This document shows, one piece after another, positions 47,234 to 56,090 of a stretch of DNA of 64,000 nt (positions are counted from its first letter, which is position 1; every line of letters starts with the position of its first letter). Source of the stretch: JBCCCJ01 sp039029315 (GTDB lineage: Bacteria; Bacteroidota; Bacteroidia; J057). Location of the stretch: assembly GCA_039029315.1 (NCBI GenBank), contig JBCCGK010000041.1, positions 27,104 to 91,103 of the forward strand, in the 5' to 3' direction. Below the pieces are notes generated by a model, which did no database searches, had not been told where the DNA came from, and saw only the letters and a program-made list of their open reading frames with translations. The translations under genes and the position numbers were made by a program.

Positions 47234-48103
47234 TCAGTCTAACAATTTTTGCAAACGGTTTATTTCATTTTGCCAATGCTGAATGGTCCGCTGCTTGTCT
47301 GACTCAGAACCAAAGTCCTTTTGCTGCACAAACAAAAGGCCAGTTTCTGCGGCTTCCTTGGCTTTCGACATATAACCTACTTCTTCCATCAATTCCATCT
47401 GAATCCGATAGGCAAATTCCATTTTTTCCAACTCAAAACTCTTATTGACTAGCCAGGAGGCTCGAAAAAAGTCAAGATCCTCCACCAATAAATAGGCAGC
47501 AGCGGAGGCATAGACTGCTGCATCTGCTGATTTTTCTGTCATCAACTCCTTCTCAATGTATTCCTGAATTATGTGATCGGTAGAAGTTTGAACGGGAAAG
47601 GAAATCTGGGTATTGGCCCAGGAAAAATAAATCTGAGCATTGTTAGGCACAATATCTATATCCAATGTCATGCTTTCATAAAAACGGACACTCCTTTGTG
47701 AAGGAACATGAAACCGTGCTACATCCTTGGTAGGATCATAATCATAACTTCCGTACAAACTCACATCTGAGTTGAGGATTACCATCCATTCTTCTGGAGA
47801 AGGGATGGTAAAGAGGGAGTAGGTTCCGGCAGCTACAGATTGTCCCCCAACAATGACCTCTTTGTCAAAACTGATTTTGGTACAATAGCCTGCACCTGTT
47901 CTCCATACTTTGTTCCAGGGCACCAGACCTCCGAAAATGACGCGATTCCTGACAGATGGTCGCTCATATTCAATCGAGATAGTTGTATTACCAACTTGTT
48001 GACTAAGTGTGCCTTTGGGGCTAAGGGAAGGAAAGTCGATCTGGGCGTAGCTCCCTGATGACATGCAAATAAAAAAAGAGAGAAATAAAAGATTAGATTT
48101 CAT
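47234..48103 (-). CDS. DUF2911 exported protein (paralog 1)
   Basis: A protein of 289 residues from ATG 48103. The upstream in-frame ATG (48163) is rejected because the signal peptide MKSNLLFLSFFICMSSGSYAQ begins at 48103. Residues about 24-165 are DUF2911: RPSVRNRVIFGGLVPWNKVWRTG, then DKEVIVGGQSVAAGTYSLF and SWANTQISFPV. The C-terminal third is helical, TPR-like. A close paralog lies directly upstream on the same strand. The role of DUF2911 is unknown; the protein is probably periplasmic. Its stop codon belongs to the flank of family A copy 4. Confidence 0.88.
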   Translation of the reverse strand: MKSNLLFLSFFICMSSGSYAQIDFPSLSPKGTLSQQVGNTTISIEYERPSVRNRVIFGGLVPWNKVWRTGAGYCTKISFDKEVIVGGQSVAAGTYSLFTIPSPEEWMVILNSDVSLYGSYDYDPTKDVARFHVPSQRSVRFYESMTLDIDIVPNNAQIYFSWANTQISFPVQTSTDHIIQEYIEKELMTEKSADAAVYASAAAYLLVEDLDFFRASWLVNKSFELEKMEFAYRIQMELMEEVGYMSKAKEAAETGLLFVQQKDFGSESDKQRTIQHWQNEINRLQKLLD

Positions 48104-48330
48104 ATGTTCGCATTTGTTGAAGGTCAAAAAAGAAATAATATATATCAGCCTAATAGACAACAATAAGACGAACAGATCAGTGTTATAGGACTAGACGTAT
48201 AAGTCTCCCTCATTACAGAAAAAAATGAACATCCAGGATTCAATGCTTCCTTCACAAAAGGGAGGTAAGACTTAAGGTTGTAGGTAGAACAGGTTTATTG
48301 GTACATTAGTGAGTTAGGAAAAATGAGCTT

Positions 48331-49206
48331 TTATTCATCCCCATCCAACTGTTTTTGTATACGATCTATCGCTTCCTGCCAGATGGTGATTGTTCGTTCT
48401 TTCCCTAATTCAGAACCAAATTCCCTTCCTTCCACAAAGACTTTCCCCTTCCTGGCTATCTCCAAGGCTTCTGATGTATTGCCAATCTTCTCTAAGATCT
48501 CCATCTTGATCCGATAGGCATATTCTGTCTCTTCTAATTCCATGCTTTTATCTGTCAGTTGTATTGCATGGAAAAAATCAAGATTATGAATCAAAAGGTA
48601 CTCTGCAAACAGCACATATTGCTCGGCATCTGTAGAGGTTCCAGTCAACAAATCCTGAGAGATATAGGCTCTCACTTCCTGATCAGTCGTGGTTTGAACA
48701 GGAAAAGAAATCTGAATATTGGCCCAGGAAAAATAGATCACAGCATCATTGGGAACGACATCGATATCCAGGGTCATGGTCTCATAAAACCGCTGGCTGG
48801 TCTGGGGGCGAACTATGAATCTGGCCACATCCTTCTCTGAATCATAATCATAGCTTCCATATAGACTCACATCCGAATTCAGAATCACAGTCCACTGAGT
48901 CGGTGTCGGGATCGTGAAGAGAGAATAGGTTCCGGCAGCTACAGATTGTCCCCCAACAATGACCTCCTTGTCAAAAGTGATTTTGGTACAATAGCCTGCA
49001 CCTGTTCGCCATACTTTGTTCCAGGGAACCAGACCACCGAAAATAATGCGATTTCTGACAGCCGGACGCTCATATTCGATGGAGATTTGGGTATTCCCGA
49101 CAGTTTGGGAGATTGTTCCTTTGGGACTGAGAGAAGGAAAATCGGCCTGAGCAAGGCAGAAAGTGGAAAAAAACAGAACGATGCTAAACAGAGAGAAAGA
49201 TTTCAT
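48331..49206 (-). CDS. DUF2911 exported protein (paralog 2)
   Basis: A 291-residue protein with a signal peptide (MKSFSLFSIVLFFSTFCLAQ) and DUF2911 in the same positions as paralog 1. It is nearly identical to it over FGGLVPWNKVWRTGAGYC, DKEVIVGGQSVAAGTYSLF and SLYGSYDYD. The tandem pair came from a local duplication, as the C-terminal halves have diverged. The gap of 227 bp between the genes suggests each has its own promoter. No catalytic residues are evident. Confidence 0.88.
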   Translation of the reverse strand: MKSFSLFSIVLFFSTFCLAQADFPSLSPKGTISQTVGNTQISIEYERPAVRNRIIFGGLVPWNKVWRTGAGYCTKITFDKEVIVGGQSVAAGTYSLFTIPTPTQWTVILNSDVSLYGSYDYDSEKDVARFIVRPQTSQRFYETMTLDIDVVPNDAVIYFSWANIQISFPVQTTTDQEVRAYISQDLLTGTSTDAEQYVLFAEYLLIHNLDFFHAIQLTDKSMELEETEYAYRIKMEILEKIGNTSEALEIARKGKVFVEGREFGSELGKERTITIWQEAIDRIQKQLDGDE

Positions 49207-49481
49207 TTGGAGAGTTTAACGGTTGTTGAGAAAACAATAGTTTTTGTAACAAACACTGAGGTTAGCTTAGCACAAGCAGCCTCAGAATTTCCCAAAGGAC
49301 CAATTAATATACATCAGTCTTCATACAAGAGAAAAATTGAGACATTTGTCTTACTCGAATGAGACCTTAGATGTTGGCCAATCCATGGAGGCAAAATTGC
49401 TGAATGGCAAATTCCAACTTTCATTAGCAATAAAACTAATTTTTTACGCAAAGTTTCTTATCTTTCCTAAAAAATCAATCC

Positions 49482-50579
49482 ATGAAGACTGACAAACTCA
49501 CTCGATGGCGCTTATTGTTAGGAGGTGGAGAGGCAGACGGTACCGGGCAAGAACTGCAAGGGAACTTGCAACAGATGGATCAGAGTCTACAGGCCTTGTA
49601 TGATTCTGCACAGAATCGCAAGGGGGGGCTAGGGAGTTCTACCCCTAATCTGAATCGATGGCTGGGAGATATTCGACAATTCTTCCCGACTTCGGTGGTG
49701 CAAGTCATGCAAAAGGATGCCCTCCAACGTCTCGGGCTTGAACGAATGCTCCTGGAACCTGAATTGCTGGAATCAGTTCAGCCAGATGTACATTTGATCG
49801 CGACCTTGCTGAATTTGAAGAATATCATTCCGCATAAGACCAAAGATACCGCCCGGAAGGTCGTCCAGGGAGTAGTCGAAGAGTTGAAGAAGCGCTTACA
49901 GCTTCCATTTACCCAGGCCATCAAGGGAGCCTTGAACAAACAATCCCAAAGAAGACGTCCACGCAGTTCCGAAATCAATTGGGATCTGACCATTCGCAAA
50001 AACCTCCAGCACTATCAGCCGGACTATCAAAGTATCATTCCCCACCGACTGATTGGGTATGGAAAAAAGGGGCAAAAACTCAAAGAAGTGATTCTCTGTG
50101 TAGATCAAAGTGGCTCCATGGCTACCTCTGTGGTCTATGCCAGTATTTTCGGTGCCGTGATGGCAAGTATCCCTGCATTGTCCACCCGAATGGTCGTTTT
50201 TGACACCTCTGTTGTAGATTTATCTGAACATCTTCAGGACCCGGTTGATCTCCTTTTTGGCACCAATCTGGGGGGCGGAACAGATATCAATCAGGCCTTG
50301 CAGTATTGTCAAGCCTTGATCCAACGACCAAGGGAAACCATTTTGATTTTGATCAGTGATCTCTACGAAGGCGGCAACAGGCAAGAACTAATGAAACGCT
50401 TTGCAGAAATCCAATATAGTGGCGTACAATTGATTCCCTTACTCAGTCTGAGCGATGATGGCAAACCAGCTTATGATCGTGAGATGGCGCAATACCTGGC
50501 TTCCCTGCATGCACCAGCTTTTGCTTGTAGCCCCGATCAATTCGCCAAACTTATGGCCGATGCAATTTCAGGGGGATAA
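49482..50579 (+). CDS. VWA domain protein (CoxE-like)
   Basis: A 365-residue cytoplasmic protein. The C-terminal half, from about residue 200, is a von Willebrand A domain with a complete MIDAS: DQSGS (208-212), Thr in GGGTDIN and Asp in LISDLYEGG. The N-terminal half is a helical region of the type fused to bacterial CoxE-like proteins (LIATLLNLKNIIPHKTKDTAR). Such genes are often next to a MoxR-type AAA ATPase and SWIM-domain genes. None is adjacent here, so its partners must be encoded elsewhere. Confidence 0.88.
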   Translation: MKTDKLTRWRLLLGGGEADGTGQELQGNLQQMDQSLQALYDSAQNRKGGLGSSTPNLNRWLGDIRQFFPTSVVQVMQKDALQRLGLERMLLEPELLESVQPDVHLIATLLNLKNIIPHKTKDTARKVVQGVVEELKKRLQLPFTQAIKGALNKQSQRRRPRSSEINWDLTIRKNLQHYQPDYQSIIPHRLIGYGKKGQKLKEVILCVDQSGSMATSVVYASIFGAVMASIPALSTRMVVFDTSVVDLSEHLQDPVDLLFGTNLGGGTDINQALQYCQALIQRPRETILILISDLYEGGNRQELMKRFAEIQYSGVQLIPLLSLSDDGKPAYDREMAQYLASLHAPAFACSPDQFAKLMADAISGG

Positions 50580-50606
50580 GGGGAAGAAATTCTCCTAATA
50601 TGTCAC

Positions 50607-50643
50607 AAAAAAATCGGGTTTTGGCCAGAAACCTAAACCCGAT
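50607..50643 (-). terminator. Intrinsic terminator for PBP1A transcript
   Basis: On the minus strand ATCGGGTTT, a 13-nt loop and AAACCCGAT are followed by a run of seven T (50613-50607). It lies 187 bp past the PBP1A stop. Stem plus T-run is the classical form. Confidence 0.75.
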
Positions 50644-50829
50644 GGCGGATGTTCATTCTGGGGACCAGAAGTTTCTTATGCTTCTTGTTGCCTCCTATTT
50701 AGACAGGGGGAGCTGGCAAAAACAATCCTGCTTTTCAGCAGAAAAGACTTTGCGTAAAATCCTCTCAGGAAGGGATGTATCCATGTGAAGGGGGTCAATC
50801 CCCTCCCAAAAAACTTCAGCTACCATGTA

Positions 50830-53145
50830 TCAATTGAAACTATCAAAATCGTCGGAATCAGGATTCTCGATTTGCTGATTGTTTTGCAAGGAGTCTCGTT
50901 GTACTTCCCGGCAATTCAGATCGATCTCCAATCCCGCGGGTTTGATGAATCCTTCCATGTCCAGCCCGATTCGTCCATCTTCATAGACATCCTGCATATA
51001 CAAGGCCCAAACCGGCAAGGCCATATTGGCGCCTTGTCCATATTTGATAGATCGGAAGTGCATGCGACGGTCAGCTGCCCCAACCCATACGCCTGTAACA
51101 AGTTTGGGCGTAACGCCAATGAACCACCCATCCGACTGATTTTGGGTGGTCCCTGTCTTGCCACCGATTTCGTTGCGGAATTTGTATTTGAACCTTAGTC
51201 TTCTGGCAGTCCCTAAATCAACCACGCCTTTCAACAGTTCCATAATCAGGAATGCTTTTCCTGGGCTCAACACTTCTTTGGTATTCGCGGGAAAAGAAGC
51301 CAGAACCTTGCCTCCCTTGTCTTCGATTCGGGTGATTACTCGAGGTTCTACCCTCGTTCCGTAGTTGGCAAAGGTGCTATAGGCTGAAGTCAATTCCAAT
51401 ACGCTCAGGTCTGTTGTTCCCAGGCAGAGTGCGGGCACTTCATCCAATTCGGTTTGGATACCCATATTGTAGGCAAACTGTGCCACGGTATGCGGCGTGA
51501 GATCCTTCATCAATTGAGCGGTAACCAGGTTCACAGAATTCGCCAACGCATGACGCAAGGTCATCAATCCCCCAATCTCTCCGCCAGAATTCTTGGGAAC
51601 CCAAGGTTTGCCACCAGGATTTTCAAAAACTACTGGCTGATTGAGATATTGATCACAAGGAGTCGATCCTGAGTTCACAGCAGCCCCATATACAAAGGGT
51701 TTGAAGGTAGAGCCTACCTGACGTTTTCCTTTGGCAACATGATCGTATTTGAAATGCTTGAAGTCTATTCCCCCCACCCAGGCTTTGACATGTCCATTGG
51801 TTGGGTCGATGGAGACAAGGCCAGTCTCCAGGTATCGGGCATAGTGCTTCAGAGAATCGGTGGGACTGAGGACTGTATCTACTTCTCCATCCCAGGTAAA
51901 GATCCGCATGGGCACCTTCTTCCGGAATTCTGCATCAATTTCTGCTTGAGATTTCTTCGCCTTTTTGGCAAGTCGGTAGCGCTCAGATTTGCGCTTCTGG
52001 TCCAACAAGATCGATGGATCTGATTTATAGAGTTTATTGCCTCTGTTTTCCACCTTGTCAAAATCTGTTTGCAGGCTCATCAAGTGCTCTCTCATCGCAG
52101 CTTCGGCATGGGTTTGCATTCGAGAATCGATGGTGGTATACACCCGTAGCCCATCGGTATACAGATTGTATCCATTCTCTTTACACCAGGCCCTTAACTC
52201 TTCTCTCACATGTTCACGGAAATAGGGAGCCAGTCCTTTGACATGCAACTGTTCCTGTTCTACCAGGGAGGTATTCAGCGGGATTTCCTTAATGCTATCA
52301 ATGTTCAGGGAATTTTCATCCAGGAAATCATATTTCACCATCTGATCGATGATTACATTCCTCCTGCTTTCGGTTCTTTTTTGATGCTTAAAGGGATTGT
52401 AAACGCCTTGTCCCTTGAGCATACCGACAACCAATGCAGCTTCCTCAATGCTGAGATCCTTGGCAGATTTGTCAAATAATCGGTTGGAAGTCGTTTCTAT
52501 TCCGTAAGAAGTTCCATAGATGTTGACCGTATTCAGATAGGCCACCATGATTTCTTGCTTGGTAAATCGCCGCTCAATATAGGCTGACACCAGATATTCC
52601 TTGATTTTTCGGATATACTTATTGTGATTCCCCACTTCATCATAGAGGTTTCGGGACAACTGCATGGTGATGGTACTCCCGCCTCGAATCTCGTCTCCCA
52701 GGATGATATCCTTCAAAATGGTGAAGAAAGATTTGGGGTCAATCCCAGAATGCCCATAAAATCGCGCATCCTCCGTCGCGATCAATCCATTGACAACATG
52801 TTCCGATATTTCATTCAAACTTACATTTACCCGATTCTCCCTTGAATAGTATTTCTGCAATACCACACCATCTGCTGAGATCAACTGTGTGGACAGATCA
52901 CTGTCTGGATTTTCAATCAAATCCATCGGGGGCAAATCTGTCGATACATAGATGAGAAAAATCAGCACGCCCAGTGTGATCGCTCCGACAAAGCTCAAAA
53001 AAGCAATCCTGGGAACTTTGAAAGTCGGTTTTAACATCGACTTTGTAGGAGTAGAAGGAGCAGAAGGCTTGGAAGGTTCATCAATGATGACTTCGTTTGC
53101 GATTTCTTCAATGCCTACATTTTCAGGTTTGGGTGTCTCGTTCAT
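50830..53145 (-). CDS. Bifunctional penicillin-binding protein 1A (glycosyltransferase/transpeptidase)
   Basis: A 771-residue protein. A cytoplasmic tail rich in Pro/Ser is followed by one membrane helix at about 45-67. The GT51 glycosyltransferase domain has EDARFYGHSGID (Glu125) and GGSTITMQLSRNLY. The transpeptidase domain has SxxK in GSTFKPF (Ser479, Lys482), SVN (537-539) and KTGT (663-666). It polymerises lipid II into glycan strands and cross-links peptides on the periplasmic face of the inner membrane. It is adjacent to a VWA protein and upstream of an outer-membrane receptor, without an apparent operon. Confidence 0.95.
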   Translation of the reverse strand: MNETPKPENVGIEEIANEVIIDEPSKPSAPSTPTKSMLKPTFKVPRIAFLSFVGAITLGVLIFLIYVSTDLPPMDLIENPDSDLSTQLISADGVVLQKYYSRENRVNVSLNEISEHVVNGLIATEDARFYGHSGIDPKSFFTILKDIILGDEIRGGSTITMQLSRNLYDEVGNHNKYIRKIKEYLVSAYIERRFTKQEIMVAYLNTVNIYGTSYGIETTSNRLFDKSAKDLSIEEAALVVGMLKGQGVYNPFKHQKRTESRRNVIIDQMVKYDFLDENSLNIDSIKEIPLNTSLVEQEQLHVKGLAPYFREHVREELRAWCKENGYNLYTDGLRVYTTIDSRMQTHAEAAMREHLMSLQTDFDKVENRGNKLYKSDPSILLDQKRKSERYRLAKKAKKSQAEIDAEFRKKVPMRIFTWDGEVDTVLSPTDSLKHYARYLETGLVSIDPTNGHVKAWVGGIDFKHFKYDHVAKGKRQVGSTFKPFVYGAAVNSGSTPCDQYLNQPVVFENPGGKPWVPKNSGGEIGGLMTLRHALANSVNLVTAQLMKDLTPHTVAQFAYNMGIQTELDEVPALCLGTTDLSVLELTSAYSTFANYGTRVEPRVITRIEDKGGKVLASFPANTKEVLSPGKAFLIMELLKGVVDLGTARRLRFKYKFRNEIGGKTGTTQNQSDGWFIGVTPKLVTGVWVGAADRRMHFRSIKYGQGANMALPVWALYMQDVYEDGRIGLDMEGFIKPAGLEIDLNCREVQRDSLQNNQQIENPDSDDFDSFN

Positions 53146-53309
53146 GATGGGGAACTAATGCTAAGAATCAGAGTCTGAAAGATGGTGGCTGATGACCACA
53201 AGACAAAAATACTGTTTTCTTCTGTCTATTTGGACACAAATTATGCCGTCTTATCACAAAGCTGCTTATGAATTTGAGAATTTGCGGCTGATCCTTGAAT
53301 ATTCGTTTG

Positions 53310-55859
53310 TCAAAACTCTTTTTTTCCGAACTCGCTGTCAATAAACTTCATTTTGTCTGAAGCCTGATTTAACTGATAACTGATGCCTATGAGAAGGACA
53401 TCTACTTCATAGACATAGTTGGTAGTGGTGAAAAAATTGTCTCTGACAGTGGTGATTCGTTGCTCGTTTGACTCCAGCAAGCCTAGATCCATCTGCTGCC
53501 ACTGGAGAGACAAACTGATCCGTTTTTGGGGGAATTTCTTTCTCAGAACGAGACTGGGATTGTAAAATCGAGAATCTCTTCCCTGGGCCGTAATGCGTTC
53601 TGACAGATAGTTCAGGCCGATTTGCACACTCGAATGATAGGGAAGAGAAAAGTCCGTATTTGCATTGATAGAAAAGATCGTATTGGCGGTATTGATGGCA
53701 TCTCCAAACAGGGTCCCCTCGATTTGATAATTGTAGACATTGGTTCCCAAATATAATTTCCAGAAATCAGTTGGATACAAATTGGTGCCGACTTCAATTC
53801 CTATTGCCTGGGCTGTCCCGGCATTGGTATAGATGCGATTCAGGATGCTGTCGTTGTAAATGGTGTTGACCCGATTGATGACGTTCTGCACATGTCGGTA
53901 ATAAGCTGTAGCAAATACCGAGTTGTCCCCAAACTGCTTCACCAGCCCCAGCTCTACCACATCAATGAATTCGGGTAGTAGTTCTGCATCTCCTTGCTCC
54001 AGCGTCTCTGAGTGTTCTCTTTCTGGAAAAGGCGTCATTTTAAAGGTGGTTGTCCGTTGAATTCTCCGACTATACCCCCCTTTTGCAGTCCAGCCTTTTC
54101 CCAAATCATACAGTAGATTGACAGAAGGAAAAGGACTGAATCGCCTCAACTCATAGGTCGTATCTGGGCTGGCAGTTGCCACAGTTCTATCCATATATTC
54201 CAGCCGCAAACCGACGCTATAGCTAAGCTTGTTGTGTTGTCCTGAAATTTGGGAATAGAGGGCATGAATCTGACGCTTCAGTTCTATTCGATTGGTGAAT
54301 TCAGGGTTTGTGATCCAGGTTTTTTGTTCGAAATCGCGTTCCAGATACAAGAAATCTCCCGGATGGGACAAAAATCGATATTGGTAACCGCTTGACCAGT
54401 TTGTCCCTTTGAGCTTCCGCTGATAGTCCATTTTGAATCGCCAGCCATCCAGGGGGTTGTCATTGGTGTTGAATTGATATTGGAGAGAATCCCCGACCTG
54501 CGGCCAGGCAAGATTGGCATTGTCAGTCGGTCCTCCCAGGATGGTTCGCTCATACAGCAATGAAGTCTGCAATTGGGACTGATCCGCAAAGGTAAAGGTA
54601 TGATCAAATGCGCCGATCAGGAAATCTCCCCGACGCACACGCAAGTTTTCATTGTAGTAGGTCAATGAATCAATTCGTTCTCCACCCTGAAAGACCTCCT
54701 GATTTTGCTGAAAAAGGGTCCAGTATGCTTCAGGACCTGCAAAGGAAGCAGGGGAGATTCGGCTTCTTTGTTGATAGGCATACAAAATATCTGCGGTTCT
54801 GAACTGTGTCCGTTTTCCGGCATAGACACTGAGGCCAAATGTCTGTCGTTTGGAAGGCTCGTACAAGACCGAAGCCCTTCCGGTATAGGTCTCCCGATCA
54901 AAACTCCGCTCCCCATCAGAAGGGAATTCTGTCAGGACATGGTTGATCCAGGTATTGACATATCCTTCCCGACGGCCTGAGACATCATTTCGGCGATAGT
55001 CCAGGCCGAGAGAGAGATCCCATTGATCCTTGCGGTAATTCAAGGTCATGTCTCCCCCGAACCTGCGAGAGGCGGCTTTGTTGTCATAGGGTTCGATGCT
55101 GGGCAATCCCCACAGACCATTGATGATGAGGTAGACTCCATCAGCCGCGCCTTTTCGGGTTGTCAGGTTGATGATCCCTGCCTTGCCATCCGGGTCGAAT
55201 CGCGCTGAAGGAGTCGTTAGAATCTCGATATCTTCAACTGCATTGGCAGGCAACTGACTGAGCATGGTGGCTGCATCGGTCTGTACAGGCCTTCCATCTA
55301 TCATCAATATAAATCCAGTTGTCCCTCTCACAAATATCTCTCCCTCTGCATTCACAGAGACACCGGGCAGGTTTTTGATCAGATCTGTTGCCGTCCCTCC
55401 TTTTGCAGCCTGAAATTGTTGGGCATCATATACCTGTCTGTCAATCTGGTGGATGCTTCGGCTTTGCTGTCCCGTGATCTCAATCTCTTCCAAGAGGGCT
55501 GCAGTTGGCTGTAGGCCGATCCTCCCCAGTTCGAATCCTCTGCTACCATCCGTTTCCAAAGCGTCTATTCGAGCAGGATGATAGCCCAGAAAGCGAACTT
55601 CCAAATAATAACTGCCTGCCGGGATATTTTCTAGATATATCAAGCCGGAAGAATCAGCCAGTCCACCAGCCACCACTACACTATCTGTCATCTTATGAAG
55701 AGAAGCCGAGGCAAATCCCAAGGTCTGTTCTCCTTGTTGATCTACGACTTGTGCAGAAACAAAAGAAGATTGTGCGGTCAGATGTTGCGTCCATATCAGC
55801 CACACAAACAAACTCAAAAGGACTCCCATTGGGGAAAGAAATAGCCGAGAACTTTTCAT
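53310..55859 (-). CDS. TonB-dependent receptor-like outer-membrane beta-barrel protein
   Basis: A protein of 849 residues from Met 55859. The upstream ATG at 56045 is rejected because the signal peptide (SRLFLSPMGVLLSLFVWLIW) begins at 55859. A carboxypeptidase-regulatory-like domain (VSAQVVDQQGEQTLGFASASL) comes first. A plug domain (AAKGGTATDLIKNLPGVSVNAEG, DIEILTTPSARFDPDGKAG) and a long barrel with alternating strands follow. This is the OMP_b-brl_3 type common in Bacteroidota. The ligand is unknown. No SusD-like lipoprotein follows, so it is not a standard glycan pair. It is divergent from the TPR-CHAT gene. Confidence 0.85.
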   Translation of the reverse strand: MKSSRLFLSPMGVLLSLFVWLIWTQHLTAQSSFVSAQVVDQQGEQTLGFASASLHKMTDSVVVAGGLADSSGLIYLENIPAGSYYLEVRFLGYHPARIDALETDGSRGFELGRIGLQPTAALLEEIEITGQQSRSIHQIDRQVYDAQQFQAAKGGTATDLIKNLPGVSVNAEGEIFVRGTTGFILMIDGRPVQTDAATMLSQLPANAVEDIEILTTPSARFDPDGKAGIINLTTRKGAADGVYLIINGLWGLPSIEPYDNKAASRRFGGDMTLNYRKDQWDLSLGLDYRRNDVSGRREGYVNTWINHVLTEFPSDGERSFDRETYTGRASVLYEPSKRQTFGLSVYAGKRTQFRTADILYAYQQRSRISPASFAGPEAYWTLFQQNQEVFQGGERIDSLTYYNENLRVRRGDFLIGAFDHTFTFADQSQLQTSLLYERTILGGPTDNANLAWPQVGDSLQYQFNTNDNPLDGWRFKMDYQRKLKGTNWSSGYQYRFLSHPGDFLYLERDFEQKTWITNPEFTNRIELKRQIHALYSQISGQHNKLSYSVGLRLEYMDRTVATASPDTTYELRRFSPFPSVNLLYDLGKGWTAKGGYSRRIQRTTTFKMTPFPEREHSETLEQGDAELLPEFIDVVELGLVKQFGDNSVFATAYYRHVQNVINRVNTIYNDSILNRIYTNAGTAQAIGIEVGTNLYPTDFWKLYLGTNVYNYQIEGTLFGDAINTANTIFSINANTDFSLPYHSSVQIGLNYLSERITAQGRDSRFYNPSLVLRKKFPQKRISLSLQWQQMDLGLLESNEQRITTVRDNFFTTTNYVYEVDVLLIGISYQLNQASDKMKFIDSEFGKKEF

Positions 55860-55960
55860 CTCGTAATAATGGACAAAAAACCCCTTATCTCCATAGAAAT
55901 TCTCCTTTGCTGCAAAGCTTTTTCTTTGTAAAAAAACCCCTCTTCTCTCATAAAAATTGT

Positions 55961-55968
55961 TACCTTTG
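55961..55968 (+). promoter_or_regulatory. -7 element TACCTTTG before second TPR-CHAT gene
   Basis: TACCTTTG fits the Bacteroidota consensus TAnnTTTG exactly. It lies 122 bp upstream of the CHAT start (56091). No convincing -33 motif at 19 bp. Some spurious upstream ORF sequence in this gap overlaps it. Confidence 0.4.
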
Positions 55969-56090
55969 ATTGGAATATACAGAGTTAGGTTTTTCGAGTC
56001 AGATAGCTTTGTGGAAAAGCAGAAAGTTAATCGTCTCCTTTTCACCCACCCTGGCTCCCATTCTTGATTGTCAATTTCAATGATACCGGA

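Noticed and set aside
50600..50788. 62-residue plus-strand ORF after the VWA gene
   Set aside because: Its first part overlaps the minus-strand terminator stem. It has no recognisable domain and shows no coding character.
50788..50802. GGGGT-CAAT-CCCC small hairpin before the PBP1A stop
   Set aside because: The stem is very short. The better terminator lies farther on at 50607-50643.
55860..56045. N-terminal extension of the TonB-type receptor
   Set aside because: The extra 62 residues precede the signal peptide and are rich in unrelated, low-quality sequence. Start at 55859 gives a normal exported protein.
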